A stretch of 64,000 nt of DNA from JAGDMJ01 sp963809695 (GTDB taxonomy: Bacteria; Bacteroidota; Ignavibacteria; UBA10030; UBA6906): assembly GCA_963809695.1 (NCBI GenBank), contig CAWEKI010000007.1, forward strand, positions 558,001 to 622,000, read 5' to 3'. Position 1 is the stretch's first letter. The number at the start of each line of letters is the position of its first letter. Shown here in pieces: positions 8,225 through 17,411 of this stretch. The notes under the pieces were generated by a model. It searched no databases and had not been told where the DNA came from. It was given only the letters and a program-made list of their open reading frames with translations. A program made the translations under genes and the position numbers.

Positions 8225-11200
8225 ATGTTTATGGACCATCCAATGGAAACGATGCCGTCGGTGCTCTACCATCCTGCCTGCCCGGTCGACGAGTGCACAG
8301 GTCCGTCCCGCCGATGGATGTTTGCCTTGTCCACCCTGCTCTTTTTCGCCCTCACCGTCGTCTCCGCATCTTTTTCACAACACGCCTACACGTTTGAGCA
8401 CCTCGGGGTAAAGCAGGGACTGTCGCAGAACAACGTGATGTGCATCTTTCAGGATCGCCAGGGATTCATGTGGCTTGGAACGCAAGACGGGCTGAATCGG
8501 TTCGACGGGTATGACTTCCGGATCTTTAGACACGACGCTGCTGACTCCGGCAGCGTGAACGACAATTTCGTTGTCTCCATCGCCGAAACGCCGGATGGGA
8601 CTCTCTGGGTGCAGACGCTCAATTACCCGCAATTTTGGAACCGCTTCAATCCGCTGTCGGAGACCTTCACGCAGATCCCCAAAGACAGCGTCAGCATGGC
8701 AGGCGCGCGGGTCAGTTCTGTCTACCAGAGCTACGAGGACCGTAACGGAGTGCAGTGGAAGGGGAAGATCGGGGGCGGGTTGACCCGGTTCGATCCTCGA
8801 AGCAAGGAAACAACCCGGTTCAAACACGATCCGGCCAATCCCATGAGCCTCGGGGATGACCGGGTGTATTCGGTGGTCGGCGACCATGCGGGAAACATCT
8901 GGATCGGTACCCACGAAGGGCTTGACCGCTACGATCCATTGACCGGGGTCTTCAGGCATTACCGCCATGATCCCGCCAACCCTGCGAGCCTCAGCGATAG
9001 CTGGGTCTGGCCGATCCTTGAAGACAATGCGGGAACTCTCTGGGTTGGCACATTCCGCGGGGGGTTGAACAGGTATGATCCAAAGACCGACTCCTTTTTA
9101 CGGCTGCGACACAACGAATCTAATCCCCGAAGCCTGAATAATGACCGGCTCTTCTCGCTCTTCCAGGATCGCTCGGGCGTAATCTGGATCGGGGTTGGCG
9201 ACAACGGCGTCGATCGGTTCCACCCGGAGATGGACTTCTTCCGGCACTACGTTCATGACCCCGGTGACCCGGCCAGCCTCACCGACAATAGCATTATCTC
9301 CGCTTATGTGGACCGTTCGGGTGCGGCCTGGATCGGCACGCGAGCCAGCCTTGACCGGCTTGATCGGTCGACCGGCAGGTTCACGCATTTTACGCACAAC
9401 CCGGCAAACCCCAGGAGTATAGGCGACAACAACGCGCTGTGTTTTCTGGAAGACAGGGCAGGCACTCTCTGGATTGGAACGGAAAGCAACGGCCTGGACC
9501 GGTTTGACCGGGCAACGGGAGTGTTTACCCACTACAGGCAAGACCCTTCCAATCCAAAAAGCCTCAGCGACAACAGAGTTTTTGCACTCCTCGAAGATCA
9601 CACCGGCGCCTTCTGGGTGGCAACCTATGGCGGGGGCCTGAATCTTTTTGACCGCGCCACAGGAACATTCACGGCCTACACACACCGGGATTCCGATTCC
9701 ACCAGCCTTGGTGCGCAGGGAGTCTGGGCACTCCAAGAAGACCACGAAGGTGTGCTCTGGGTTGGAACCTACGGCGGAGGCCTTGACCGTTTCGAGCGGA
9801 GCTCGGGGACATTCACCCACTTCAACCACAATGAAGCCGACCCGAAAAGCATAAGCGACAACATTATAATCTGCCTGCACGAGGACCGGTCGGGAATGTT
9901 GTGGGCGGGAACCACCGCCGGCCTGAACCGGCTTGACAGCTCCACGGGAACATTCAAGCGCTATGGGCAGAAGGAAGGGCTCCCGAACGACATGGTCTTC
10001 GGCATTCTTGAAGACAAACGGGGCATGCTCTGGATCAGCACGAATAAAGGTCTCTCCCGCTTCAACCCGCGCGATGAGACGATAAAGAACTTTGATTACA
10101 GTGACGGGCTGCAGGGGAATGAATTCAACCAGGCTGCGTATGCCCTGGATCCCCGGACCGGAGAGATGTATTTCGGCGGAGGGAATGGCTTCAACGTGTT
10201 TCATCCCGACAGCATTCGGGAGAATACGTTTGTCCCCCCTGTCGTTTTCAGCGGGTTTACCCGTTATAACTCGGACGACAAAGAAGGGCGCGCGCTGAAT
10301 GTCCCCGGCATCGCGGCCCGGCAGTCGATCACGCTCTCGTACAAGGACAACATCGCCAACATCGAGTTCGCCGCCCTCGACTACTACAACACCGTGAAAA
10401 ACCAGTACGCATACAGGCTGGAGGGCTTCAGCGACAACTGGATCCAGCTTGGCACCGAGCGACGCGCAACATTCACGAACCTTGATGCAGGAGAGTATAC
10501 GCTTCGCGTCAGGGGATCGAACAGCGACGGCATCTGGAACACCGAAGGTGCCGCGGTTCACGTGTCGGTGACTCCCCCCTGGTGGAAAACCCGCTGGGCG
10601 TATGGAACATATATCGCCCTCGTTCTCGCCTCCCTGTACGGCATCCGGACGTTTGAAATCAAAAGGCGGGAACAGAAAGCGCAGGTCCGCGAGTCCCTGC
10701 TTCGCGCCAAGGCGGCAGAGGCGGAGAAGCGCGCTTTACAGGCCGAGAACGAACGCAAGACGAAGGAGCTTGAGGATGCACGACAACTCCAGCTCTCCAT
10801 GCTGCCGAGGGATGTTCCGAAGCTCTCCGCATACGACATCAGCGTGTTCATGAAGACCGCCACAGAGGTCGGCGGGGATTATTACGACTTCAGCACGGGC
10901 CAGGACGGGACGCTGAACATAGGCTTAGGCGACGCGACAGGGCACGGCATGCAGGCGGGGGCGATCGTGACGCTGATGAAAGGACTGTTCCTTTCCGACG
11001 CGTCGCGGTTCGACATCCAGACCTTCTTCAGCCACTGCAGCAAAGCGATCAAGGACATCAAGCTTGGCCGCCTGTTCATGGCATTTACCCTGGTTCGCCT
11101 CCAGGGACGCCAGGCATCTCTTTCCACCGCCGGCATGCCCCCGGTGTTCCTGTATCACTGCGCGGACGGCAGTGTGGAAGAGATCCTCATGAAAGGAATG

Positions 11201-11476
11201 CCTCTCGGTGCAATGAAGAATTTCCCTTACGCCGTGCACACCACTGATCTTCACCAGGGCGACACACTCGTCCTGCTCACGGACGGGCTTCCCGAACAGA
11301 AGAACGGTTCCGGCGAGATGTTTGATTATTCACGGGTGAGGGACGTCCTCACGGCTACAGGCGCTCAGCCTCCCAAAGACATCATCGACGCTCTCGTGCG
11401 AGAGGGAGATTCCTGGATGGCCGGGATTTCCCAGGACGACGATATCACCATCATGGCCATCAAAATGAAGGAATGA
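8225..11476 (+). CDS. Propeller sensor with SpoIIE-type serine phosphatase output
   Basis: A 1083-residue membrane sensor phosphatase. A hydrophobic signal/anchor (FALSTLLFFALTVVSASFSQ) ends near residue 57, so the true start may be one of several early ATGs (8225, 8231, 8243). About a dozen two-component-regulator propeller blades (GLSQNNVMCIFQDRQGFMW, GTLWVGT--GGLNRYD) fill residues ~60-660. A Y_Y_Y domain runs to ~790, then one membrane segment (TYIALVLASLYGIRTF), a coiled coil rich in Ala/Glu, and a PPM/SpoIIE domain (GGDYYD, GDATGHG, QDDDIT) with all metal-binding aspartates present. It should sense an outside ligand and dephosphorylate a STAS antagonist, very likely that encoded at 11928. 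The stop overlaps the next start (ATGA). Confidence 0.9.
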   Translation: MFMDHPMETMPSVLYHPACPVDECTGPSRRWMFALSTLLFFALTVVSASFSQHAYTFEHLGVKQGLSQNNVMCIFQDRQGFMWLGTQDGLNRFDGYDFRIFRHDAADSGSVNDNFVVSIAETPDGTLWVQTLNYPQFWNRFNPLSETFTQIPKDSVSMAGARVSSVYQSYEDRNGVQWKGKIGGGLTRFDPRSKETTRFKHDPANPMSLGDDRVYSVVGDHAGNIWIGTHEGLDRYDPLTGVFRHYRHDPANPASLSDSWVWPILEDNAGTLWVGTFRGGLNRYDPKTDSFLRLRHNESNPRSLNNDRLFSLFQDRSGVIWIGVGDNGVDRFHPEMDFFRHYVHDPGDPASLTDNSIISAYVDRSGAAWIGTRASLDRLDRSTGRFTHFTHNPANPRSIGDNNALCFLEDRAGTLWIGTESNGLDRFDRATGVFTHYRQDPSNPKSLSDNRVFALLEDHTGAFWVATYGGGLNLFDRATGTFTAYTHRDSDSTSLGAQGVWALQEDHEGVLWVGTYGGGLDRFERSSGTFTHFNHNEADPKSISDNIIICLHEDRSGMLWAGTTAGLNRLDSSTGTFKRYGQKEGLPNDMVFGILEDKRGMLWISTNKGLSRFNPRDETIKNFDYSDGLQGNEFNQAAYALDPRTGEMYFGGGNGFNVFHPDSIRENTFVPPVVFSGFTRYNSDDKEGRALNVPGIAARQSITLSYKDNIANIEFAALDYYNTVKNQYAYRLEGFSDNWIQLGTERRATFTNLDAGEYTLRVRGSNSDGIWNTEGAAVHVSVTPPWWKTRWAYGTYIALVLASLYGIRTFEIKRREQKAQVRESLLRAKAAEAEKRALQAENERKTKELEDARQLQLSMLPRDVPKLSAYDISVFMKTATEVGGDYYDFSTGQDGTLNIGLGDATGHGMQAGAIVTLMKGLFLSDASRFDIQTFFSHCSKAIKDIKLGRLFMAFTLVRLQGRQASLSTAGMPPVFLYHCADGSVEEILMKGMPLGAMKNFPYAVHTTDLHQGDTLVLLTDGLPEQKNGSGEMFDYSRVRDVLTATGAQPPKDIIDALVREGDSWMAGISQDDDITIMAIKMKE

Positions 11477-11898
11477 CACACATGCACGAACCGGTACAAC
11501 TCAAAATAACGCTGCCGAGGATTCCCGACATTGAACTTGTCGCCCTTGAAGGACTCGAACGCCTGGCCAGGCATCTGGGTATCGCCGAAGAAAAGATCGG
11601 CGAAGCCCGGATCATCGTTACGGAGGCGATCATCAACGCCTTCGAGCACGGGGGAAACAAAATCCCCATTGCGCGCGTTGAATTCACCATGACCACAAAG
11701 GAGATCACCATCTTTGTCCGGGACTACGGGGAAGGGTTCGAGCCCTCTGAGGTCGAGACGCCGACTATTGAAGCAAAGCTGAAGGCGGACAACAAGCGGG
11801 GGTGGGGGCTGAACCTCATGAAGTCCCTTTCTGATGATTTTCGCATCGAATCGGACAGCCATGGCACAAAGATCACCATCAAGAAGTTGCTCGTTTAA
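11473..11898 (+). CDS. RsbW/SpoIIAB-like anti-sigma serine kinase
   Basis: A 141-residue GHKL ATPase of the HATPase_c_2 type. The N-box (EAIINAFEHG), G1 (DYGEGF) and G2 (RGWGLNLMKSL) motifs are all present. In this family the protein binds a sigma factor or other target and phosphorylates the serine of a STAS antagonist. The ATG overlaps the stop of the propeller phosphatase (ATGA); the second Met, three codons on, is an alternative start. The partner STAS gene lies 29 bp downstream and two SpoIIE-type phosphatases flank the pair, so this is a complete partner switch. No sigma factor gene is nearby, so its target is unknown. Confidence 0.9.
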   Translation: MTHMHEPVQLKITLPRIPDIELVALEGLERLARHLGIAEEKIGEARIIVTEAIINAFEHGGNKIPIARVEFTMTTKEITIFVRDYGEGFEPSEVETPTIEAKLKADNKRGWGLNLMKSLSDDFRIESDSHGTKITIKKLLV

Positions 11899-11927
11899 CC
11901 ACCAACAAATGCACCAAGGTATCACAT

Positions 11928-12284
11928 ATGGAACAACCATTCAGCCTTACGTCAGAGGTGCGGGATCAATGCCTGATCATCGCGACCAACGGGTATGTCA
12001 ATAATGTGGGAGGAGAAGCGATCGCTCAGGAATTCTCGCGCCATTTTGAGTCCGGAGTGAAATTCATCATTCTGAATCTTGCCGGCTCCAAAGTGGTGAA
12101 TTCGATCGGGATGTCGTTCCTGATCGAAATTATCGAGCAGTTGGAAGAAGCAGGAGGAAAAATGGTCTTTGCCTGCCTCGACCCCGCGGTGGAAAAGATG
12201 CTCAGCATCATGGGATTGTTCAAGTTCGCGGGAAGAGAATCCACCGTGGAAGAGGCTTTGATGACACTTGCCAAACTGGTATGA
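11928..12284 (+). CDS. STAS-domain anti-sigma factor antagonist
   Basis: A 118-residue single STAS domain of SpoIIAA/RsbV type (beta strand FIILNLAGSKVVNSIGMSFL, then helices and KMVFACLDP). In SpoIIAA the kinase modifies the second Ser of a DSSG motif. Here the aligned residues read N58-S59-I60-G61, so the canonical serine position is Ile, and only the neighbouring Ser59 or Ser63 could be modified. It sits between the anti-sigma kinase gene and a GAF-SpoIIE phosphatase gene, 6 bp before the latter, and should be the shared substrate of the two phosphatases. Confidence 0.88.
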   Translation: MEQPFSLTSEVRDQCLIIATNGYVNNVGGEAIAQEFSRHFESGVKFIILNLAGSKVVNSIGMSFLIEIIEQLEEAGGKMVFACLDPAVEKMLSIMGLFKFAGRESTVEEALMTLAKLV

Positions 12285-12290
12285 GGAAGT

Positions 12291-13925
12291 ATGAAACCCT
12301 TTGAGATATCCGAAAGTGGGCTTACAGACCGCCTTGCAGTCCAGATTGATCTCTTGCAGGAGGCATTCCGAACACTTTCGACAGCATCGACACTCAAAGA
12401 TCTTGGCGGCCGGTTCATCGCGATCGTCCGGAGGGTCCAGGCGGGATCTGATGTCTGTCTGCTGCACCGCTCCGCCGGGAGCGACACATGGCATGATCCG
12501 ACGAATGCGGGCGTGCTACACCCGGCGGATTTTCTTCCCGTCCCCGACGAGCGGTCCGGCTCCATAGCGGTCCTGGATCCAACATCGACCGAAATACGGG
12601 TCATTCTCAGGCTGGTGGATCTCTCCTACGCCGGCATCATCATCTCCAGCAAATTACCCGGCGTACAGTTAACTGATGCCGACGTGCTCTCGTCGCGGCT
12701 CTTCGCGCACCTTTTTGACAACGCCTACCAGGCCATGCTTTCCCGGCGCAATGAGAAGGGGCTGATCTTTTCATTAAACCATCGGGTATTGCAGCTGAAC
12801 AGCCTGATCGATACCGGCATCGAAGTTGCCAGGCTGAACCAGGATATCACACCCGAGCAGATGGCCCTACAGCGTGCCGCGATGCTTACGAATGCCTCAC
12901 GTGGAATGGTGACGGTCGCGGCAGCGAACGGCCAGATGCAGGTGTATTCGTTCCCGGAAGGATCCGCCGCGGCAACAGCACCCGTCATGACGGTCCAGGC
13001 AGGCCAGCACCATATCATCTCGTCGATTTCCTTCGGCGGGAACAGCTACTTGTTCGAGCTGTTCAACAAGGAGAGTCGGAGCGGCCCCGTGGCATTCGAT
13101 GAGACAGACCAGCTTCTGCTGGACGCGCTGGCAAGGCAGGTGCATGCATCGCTTGAGAACCGCTATCTCCACGCCCAGGCGCTGGAGAAACAAAAGATCG
13201 AGCAGGATATTGCCGTTGCGGCGTCCATACAACAGCGTATCCTGCCCACATCCCTACCCGGCATCGAAGGGTATGACGTTGCCGGTATTAACATCCCTTC
13301 AAAAGCCGTGGGCGGCGATTATTATGATTGTATAGCGCTTCCAGACGGAAGGTACGCGCTCGTGATCGCGGATGTTTCAGGCAAAGGCGTCCCCGCGGCC
13401 CTTCTCGTCAGCAGTCTCCACGCCTATCTTTCGGCATACATCGAAAGTGGAATGCCGCTGCGTGATCTTGCCGTCCGGCTGAACAGGGTGATATGCCATG
13501 CATCCACGGACGATAAGTTCATCACTGCATACCTCGGAATCCTGGTACCCACGACCGGGGAATTCGAATCGCTCAACGCCGGGCATACCTCCACGTTTCT
13601 CCTGCGTGCGGACGGTTCGGTCCATGAGCTCAGCACCGGCGGCGTGCCCCTGGGAATGCTGGACATGGACTTCCCGTTCCAGACGGAGACTGTGACCATC
13701 CAGCCGGGCGACCGTCTGCTCCTCTACACGGACGGGGTCACCGAGGCGATGAACGAAAATGGGGATCTGTACGACACGGCTTTCCCACTCAAAGACCTTG
13801 TTGTGACGCAGAGGTCCGACAAAGCGGGCAGTTTCATCCACGAATTGATCGGTGACATCAAGCGGTTTACCGGAAAGGCAGAGCAGAACGACGATATCAC
13901 GGCACTTTATCTCCTCCGGCGCTGA
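12291..13925 (+). CDS. GAF-like/SpoIIE-type serine phosphatase
   Basis: A 544-residue cytoplasmic protein with no membrane segment. Residues ~1-140 and ~160-300 look like one or two GAF-type sensory domains. A short helix (KQKIEQDIAVAASIQQRILP) is the linker typical of RsbU-like proteins. The PPM/SpoIIE phosphatase domain covers ~320-544 with VGGDYYD, ADVSGKG and QNDDIT, all metal-binding aspartates kept. It is the second phosphatase acting on the same likely antagonist. One phosphatase listens outside the cell through its propeller and this one inside through GAF domains, so the switch can integrate two inputs. GAF ligand unknown. Confidence 0.88.
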   Translation: MKPFEISESGLTDRLAVQIDLLQEAFRTLSTASTLKDLGGRFIAIVRRVQAGSDVCLLHRSAGSDTWHDPTNAGVLHPADFLPVPDERSGSIAVLDPTSTEIRVILRLVDLSYAGIIISSKLPGVQLTDADVLSSRLFAHLFDNAYQAMLSRRNEKGLIFSLNHRVLQLNSLIDTGIEVARLNQDITPEQMALQRAAMLTNASRGMVTVAAANGQMQVYSFPEGSAAATAPVMTVQAGQHHIISSISFGGNSYLFELFNKESRSGPVAFDETDQLLLDALARQVHASLENRYLHAQALEKQKIEQDIAVAASIQQRILPTSLPGIEGYDVAGINIPSKAVGGDYYDCIALPDGRYALVIADVSGKGVPAALLVSSLHAYLSAYIESGMPLRDLAVRLNRVICHASTDDKFITAYLGILVPTTGEFESLNAGHTSTFLLRADGSVHELSTGGVPLGMLDMDFPFQTETVTIQPGDRLLLYTDGVTEAMNENGDLYDTAFPLKDLVVTQRSDKAGSFIHELIGDIKRFTGKAEQNDDITALYLLRR

Positions 13926-13992
13926 AATCCGGGAACGGTCTCTCGACTGTTCTTTGTTCCATTGCTGACAACGATTACGTGAGGAGAAATTT

Positions 13993-15654
13993 GTGGCCCG
14001 ACCAGTCATCTTGAGCGTGGACGACGATCCCCAGGTGCTTTCGGCGATCGAACGGGACCTGAGCCGCCACTACAAACGCGACTATCGCATTGTAAAGGCC
14101 GGTTCCCCGCAGGAAGCACTCGAGGTTGCCCGTCAACTGAAGCAGCGCGGCACTGCGGTCGCGCTCTTCCTGGTTGACCAGCGGATGCCCGAAATGACCG
14201 GCATGAAGCTTCTGGCCGGGGTGCGAGAATTGCACCCGGAAGCGCGCAGAGTCTTGCTTACCGCCTATGCCGATACGGGGGTGGCGATCGAAGGCATCAA
14301 CGAGGTCGGCCTGGATCACTATCTCATGAAGCCCTGGGACCCCCCGGACCAGAAGCTGTATCCGGTACTTGATGACCTGCTCGGCGAATGGAAGAGCCAT
14401 GCACACCTTCCCTTCGATGGGATTCGTATTGCCGGCGCAAGATTTTCACCACAGAGTTATGCCGTCCGTGAATTTCTCTCGCGCAATCAGGTCCCCTATC
14501 AGTGGATCGACATCGATGAGGACACAAGCATGCGCGAGCTCATCGCGCAATTTCCGGATGGCCTTGCCAGGCTTCCCGCGGTTTTCTTCCCTGACGGTAC
14601 ATACCTGAGCGCCCCGTCCAATCTTAAGCTTGCCGAGAAGATCGGCCTGCAGACGGAGGCCCAACGTCCATTTTATGATGTGGCGGTGATCGGCGCCGGC
14701 CCCGCCGGCCTGGCCAACGCCCTGTACGCGGCATCCGAGGGAATGCGCGTTGTCTTGATCGAGCAGAGCGGTCCGGGGGGACAGGCCGGCTCGAGTTCGA
14801 GGATCGAGAATTACCTTGGTTTCCCCAACGGCATCACGGGTGCAGATCTTGCCCAGCGCGCGAGCGCACAGGCCCGCCGCTTCGGGGCGGAAGTGCTGGC
14901 AGCCCAGGAAGTGGTCGGAATCAGGCGGGAGGATCCGTACCGGATCGTGCAGTTGGCAGACGGGAAAGAGATCTCCGCCTATGCAGTGATCCTCACGACG
15001 GGAATGTCTGTCCGGACGCTCGACGTTCCCGGGATCGCTCAGCTCAACGGCGTCGGGGTGTACTACGGCGTCGCGTTGAGCGAGGCAGCGGCATATCGAG
15101 GCTGCAACGTCTGTATTGTCGGCGGGGCGAACTCTGCCGGTCAGGCCGCGCTCTTCTTTTCACGCTACGCGAAACATGTGACGGTCCTCATTCATGCTCC
15201 TGCACTGAACCCCAGGATGTCGCATTATCTCGTCCAGCGCATCATCGTCACTGAGAATATTACCGTCATCCCCAGCGTCGAAGTGGTCGGGGTGCACGGG
15301 GACGGCCACCTCAGCGAGGTTGTCATCCGCAACGTTGATACTGCGGAGGAACGCACGCTGGAGGCCGCCGCTATGTTCATCTGCATCGGAACAGCACCGC
15401 ACTCGGACATGGTGGCAGGCCTCGTGGAGCGGGATGAAAAAGGATTTATCCTGACCGGGCCGGATATCCCCCGTGTCAACGGCAGACCGGCGGGCTGGAC
15501 GCTGGACCGGGACCCTCTGCTTTTTGAAACGAACGTGCCCGGGATCTTTGCGGCGGGAGACGTGCGCGCGAATGCCAACCGTCGCGTTGCCGCAGCAGTC
15601 GGCGAAGGCTCGGCGGCCATCTACTCAATCCACCGCTATCTCAACACCGTCTAG
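13993..15654 (+). CDS. Response regulator fused to thioredoxin-like and thioredoxin-reductase-like domains
   Basis: A 553-residue fusion that starts at GTG behind GAGGAGAAAT. Residues 1-125 are a receiver (acidic D10-D12, phospho-acceptor D62, KPW). About 137-215 are a glutaredoxin/thioredoxin-like domain without a CxxC (FSPQSYAVREFL). From ~228 there is a low-Mr thioredoxin-reductase fold with FAD motif GAGPAGLA and NADPH motif VGGANSAGQAA. The redox CATC of real thioredoxin reductases is replaced (YGVALSEA near 356); a CNVC follows about 12 residues later on the next strand. It is therefore probably not a classical thioredoxin reductase. Database names for this architecture exist (fused response regulator/thioredoxin-disulfide reductase). 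The neighbouring histidine kinase is the likely phosphodonor. Confidence 0.88.
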   Translation: MARPVILSVDDDPQVLSAIERDLSRHYKRDYRIVKAGSPQEALEVARQLKQRGTAVALFLVDQRMPEMTGMKLLAGVRELHPEARRVLLTAYADTGVAIEGINEVGLDHYLMKPWDPPDQKLYPVLDDLLGEWKSHAHLPFDGIRIAGARFSPQSYAVREFLSRNQVPYQWIDIDEDTSMRELIAQFPDGLARLPAVFFPDGTYLSAPSNLKLAEKIGLQTEAQRPFYDVAVIGAGPAGLANALYAASEGMRVVLIEQSGPGGQAGSSSRIENYLGFPNGITGADLAQRASAQARRFGAEVLAAQEVVGIRREDPYRIVQLADGKEISAYAVILTTGMSVRTLDVPGIAQLNGVGVYYGVALSEAAAYRGCNVCIVGGANSAGQAALFFSRYAKHVTVLIHAPALNPRMSHYLVQRIIVTENITVIPSVEVVGVHGDGHLSEVVIRNVDTAEERTLEAAAMFICIGTAPHSDMVAGLVERDEKGFILTGPDIPRVNGRPAGWTLDRDPLLFETNVPGIFAAGDVRANANRRVAAAVGEGSAAIYSIHRYLNTV

Positions 15655-15666
15655 GAGGGAACTCGG

Positions 15667-15948
15667 ATGAAAAGATTTCTGGTCATCTCACACCACGCGG
15701 CCGCGGACTGCAACCTTGCCCTCAAAGAGACCCTGGCAATAGGGTATCTCACCCATTTTGACTGGGGGTGCAAAGACGGGGCTCACACAGGTTGGGCCGT
15801 CCTGGAAGCGGAGAACAAGGAGCAGGCTATGATGAGCGTCCCGACGTTTCTCCGGGGCCAGGCAAAAGTGGTCCAGCTCACGAAGTTCGACCCCGCGAAA
15901 ATTGCTGCGGTGCACCTCGACCAGCAGTCCTCGACCACGCCGAAGTGA
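15667..15948 (+). CDS. Conserved-looking small cytoplasmic protein between redox regulator and kinase
   Basis: A 93-residue protein with a strong SD overlapping the previous stop (TAGGAGGG). No signal peptide or membrane segment. The sequence MKRFLVISHHAAADC, followed by HFDWGCKDGAHTGWAVLEAENKEQAMMSV cut by short loops, resembles a ferredoxin-like alpha/beta barrel, similar in feel to DUF3303-type proteins. Two Cys (C15, C36) and several His lie in the N-terminal half. Tight packing between the response-regulator/reductase and the histidine kinase suggests it belongs to that system. I do not recognise a function. Confidence 0.75.
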   Translation: MKRFLVISHHAAADCNLALKETLAIGYLTHFDWGCKDGAHTGWAVLEAENKEQAMMSVPTFLRGQAKVVQLTKFDPAKIAAVHLDQQSSTTPK

Positions 15949-15958
15949 TACGTACCCT

Positions 15959-17368
15959 ATGACCACAGAAGAACTTGTCGACCGTCTGTCGTCGCACAGA
16001 ACCATCGGGAATGCGCCCCGCGAAGAGCTTCTCTGGATCGCTACCCATGGGACCCTGCGCCACTACCAGCCAGGCGATGTGGTGTCACGTCACACGGAAG
16101 TTGTCGGGGGGCTATACATCCTGCTCTCCGGGCGGATGTCCATCACGATCGATCGGGGAAACACGCAGATCAGGGCAATGGAATGGCAGGCGGGCGATGT
16201 TACCGGGTTGTTGCCCTATTCGAGACTTCGCAACCCACCCGGGGACACCGTTGTTGAAGAGCCAGTTGAGGCCCTGGCCTTGGACCGCGATGATCTTCCG
16301 GAGCTGATCCGCCACTGCCACGAGGTCACCTCGATCCTGGTGCATGCGATGATGGACCGCGCCCGGCAATTCACCTCGGCCGATCTTCGCAACGAAAAGC
16401 TCGCCTCGCTCGGAAAGCTTGCTGCCGGCCTCGCCCATGAATTGAACAATCCGGCATCGGCGGTCCTGCGCGACGCGAAATCCATGCTGGGCATGCTGAC
16501 CGCGGCCGAGGAAGCAGCTCGTTCCCTGGGGAGGGCGAACCTGACGGAAGCGCAACTGAAGGAACTCGATCAAGTGCATGATTTCTGCATGAGCGACGGG
16601 GCAGACCGGTTTGTGTCCGGCCTCGCCCTTGCGGACCGGGAAGAGGAGTTTGCAGAATGGCTCGATAGCCACGGTGTCGACACAGAAGTGGCGGAGGATT
16701 TGGCGAGGACCCCCATAACATTTGAGGTGCTGAACCGGCTCTCCGGTAGTCTCAAGGCACCCAACCTAAACGTTGCGCTACGATGGGTCGCGGCAGGATG
16801 CGCAGCAAAGTCGCTGGCCGTGGACATTGAACGTGCCGCTTCCCGGATCCATAATCTCGTCTCAGCCGTAAAAGGCTTCACGCACATGGACCACGACCCG
16901 AACGAAGGACCCGTCGATATTCCGGCGGGGCTCAGAGACACCGTCGCGATGCTGGCAGGCAAGGCACGCGCCAGGTCCGTGGCCATCTCCCTTGATCTCA
17001 CGCCGGCTCTTCCCCCGGTTCACGGGCTCAGCGCCGAGATCAATCAAATATGGATGAACCTCATCGACAACGCCATCGATGCCGCGCCTGTCAACGGCCA
17101 GGTCACTGTGACGGCGATACATGAACACTCGTGTGTTGTCGTGCGCGTCGTTGACAACGGGAAGGGGATTCCGGCGGAGATCAAAGGGAAGATCTTCGAT
17201 CCATTCTTCACCACCAAGTCTGTCGGCGAAGGAACGGGGCTCGGGCTTGACATCGTCCGGCGCATCGTTGAGTGGCACAAAGGCCGCATCGAGGCCATAA
17301 GTGAGCCGGGGAGAACAGAGTTCCGCGTGAGTCTCCCGGCAAAGCAGGTCATAGGGCATGGGGAGTAG
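15959..17368 (+). CDS. Histidine kinase with N-terminal cyclic-nucleotide-binding-type domain
   Basis: A 469-residue soluble kinase. The start is the ATG of MTTEELVDRL, 10 bp after the previous stop; a start 19 codons upstream lies inside the previous gene. Residues ~1-130 are a cNMP-binding-like beta roll (YQPGDVVSRHTEVVGGLYIL). Residues ~150-185 hold the H-box (KLAAGLAHELNNPASAV), and the HATPase domain at ~340-465 has NLIDNAIDA, DNGKGIP, FFTTK and GTGLGLDIV. It is the natural partner of the receiver in the gene two upstream. Kinases of this layout beside a reductase-like regulator point to control by redox or a small ligand. The ligand is not certain, because the phosphate-binding cassette is not clearly conserved. 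Confidence 0.88.
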   Translation: MTTEELVDRLSSHRTIGNAPREELLWIATHGTLRHYQPGDVVSRHTEVVGGLYILLSGRMSITIDRGNTQIRAMEWQAGDVTGLLPYSRLRNPPGDTVVEEPVEALALDRDDLPELIRHCHEVTSILVHAMMDRARQFTSADLRNEKLASLGKLAAGLAHELNNPASAVLRDAKSMLGMLTAAEEAARSLGRANLTEAQLKELDQVHDFCMSDGADRFVSGLALADREEEFAEWLDSHGVDTEVAEDLARTPITFEVLNRLSGSLKAPNLNVALRWVAAGCAAKSLAVDIERAASRIHNLVSAVKGFTHMDHDPNEGPVDIPAGLRDTVAMLAGKARARSVAISLDLTPALPPVHGLSAEINQIWMNLIDNAIDAAPVNGQVTVTAIHEHSCVVVRVVDNGKGIPAEIKGKIFDPFFTTKSVGEGTGLGLDIVRRIVEWHKGRIEAISEPGRTEFRVSLPAKQVIGHGE

Positions 17369-17411
17369 GGGTTAGCGAGGGACCTCTAATCGGGAACCCA
17401 TAGATAATGGT

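Noticed and set aside
9098..10561. 487-codon open frame on the - strand
   Set aside because: It is antisense to the propeller phosphatase, whose repeated blades and codon bias keep the opposite strand open. The translation has no signal, domain or SD.
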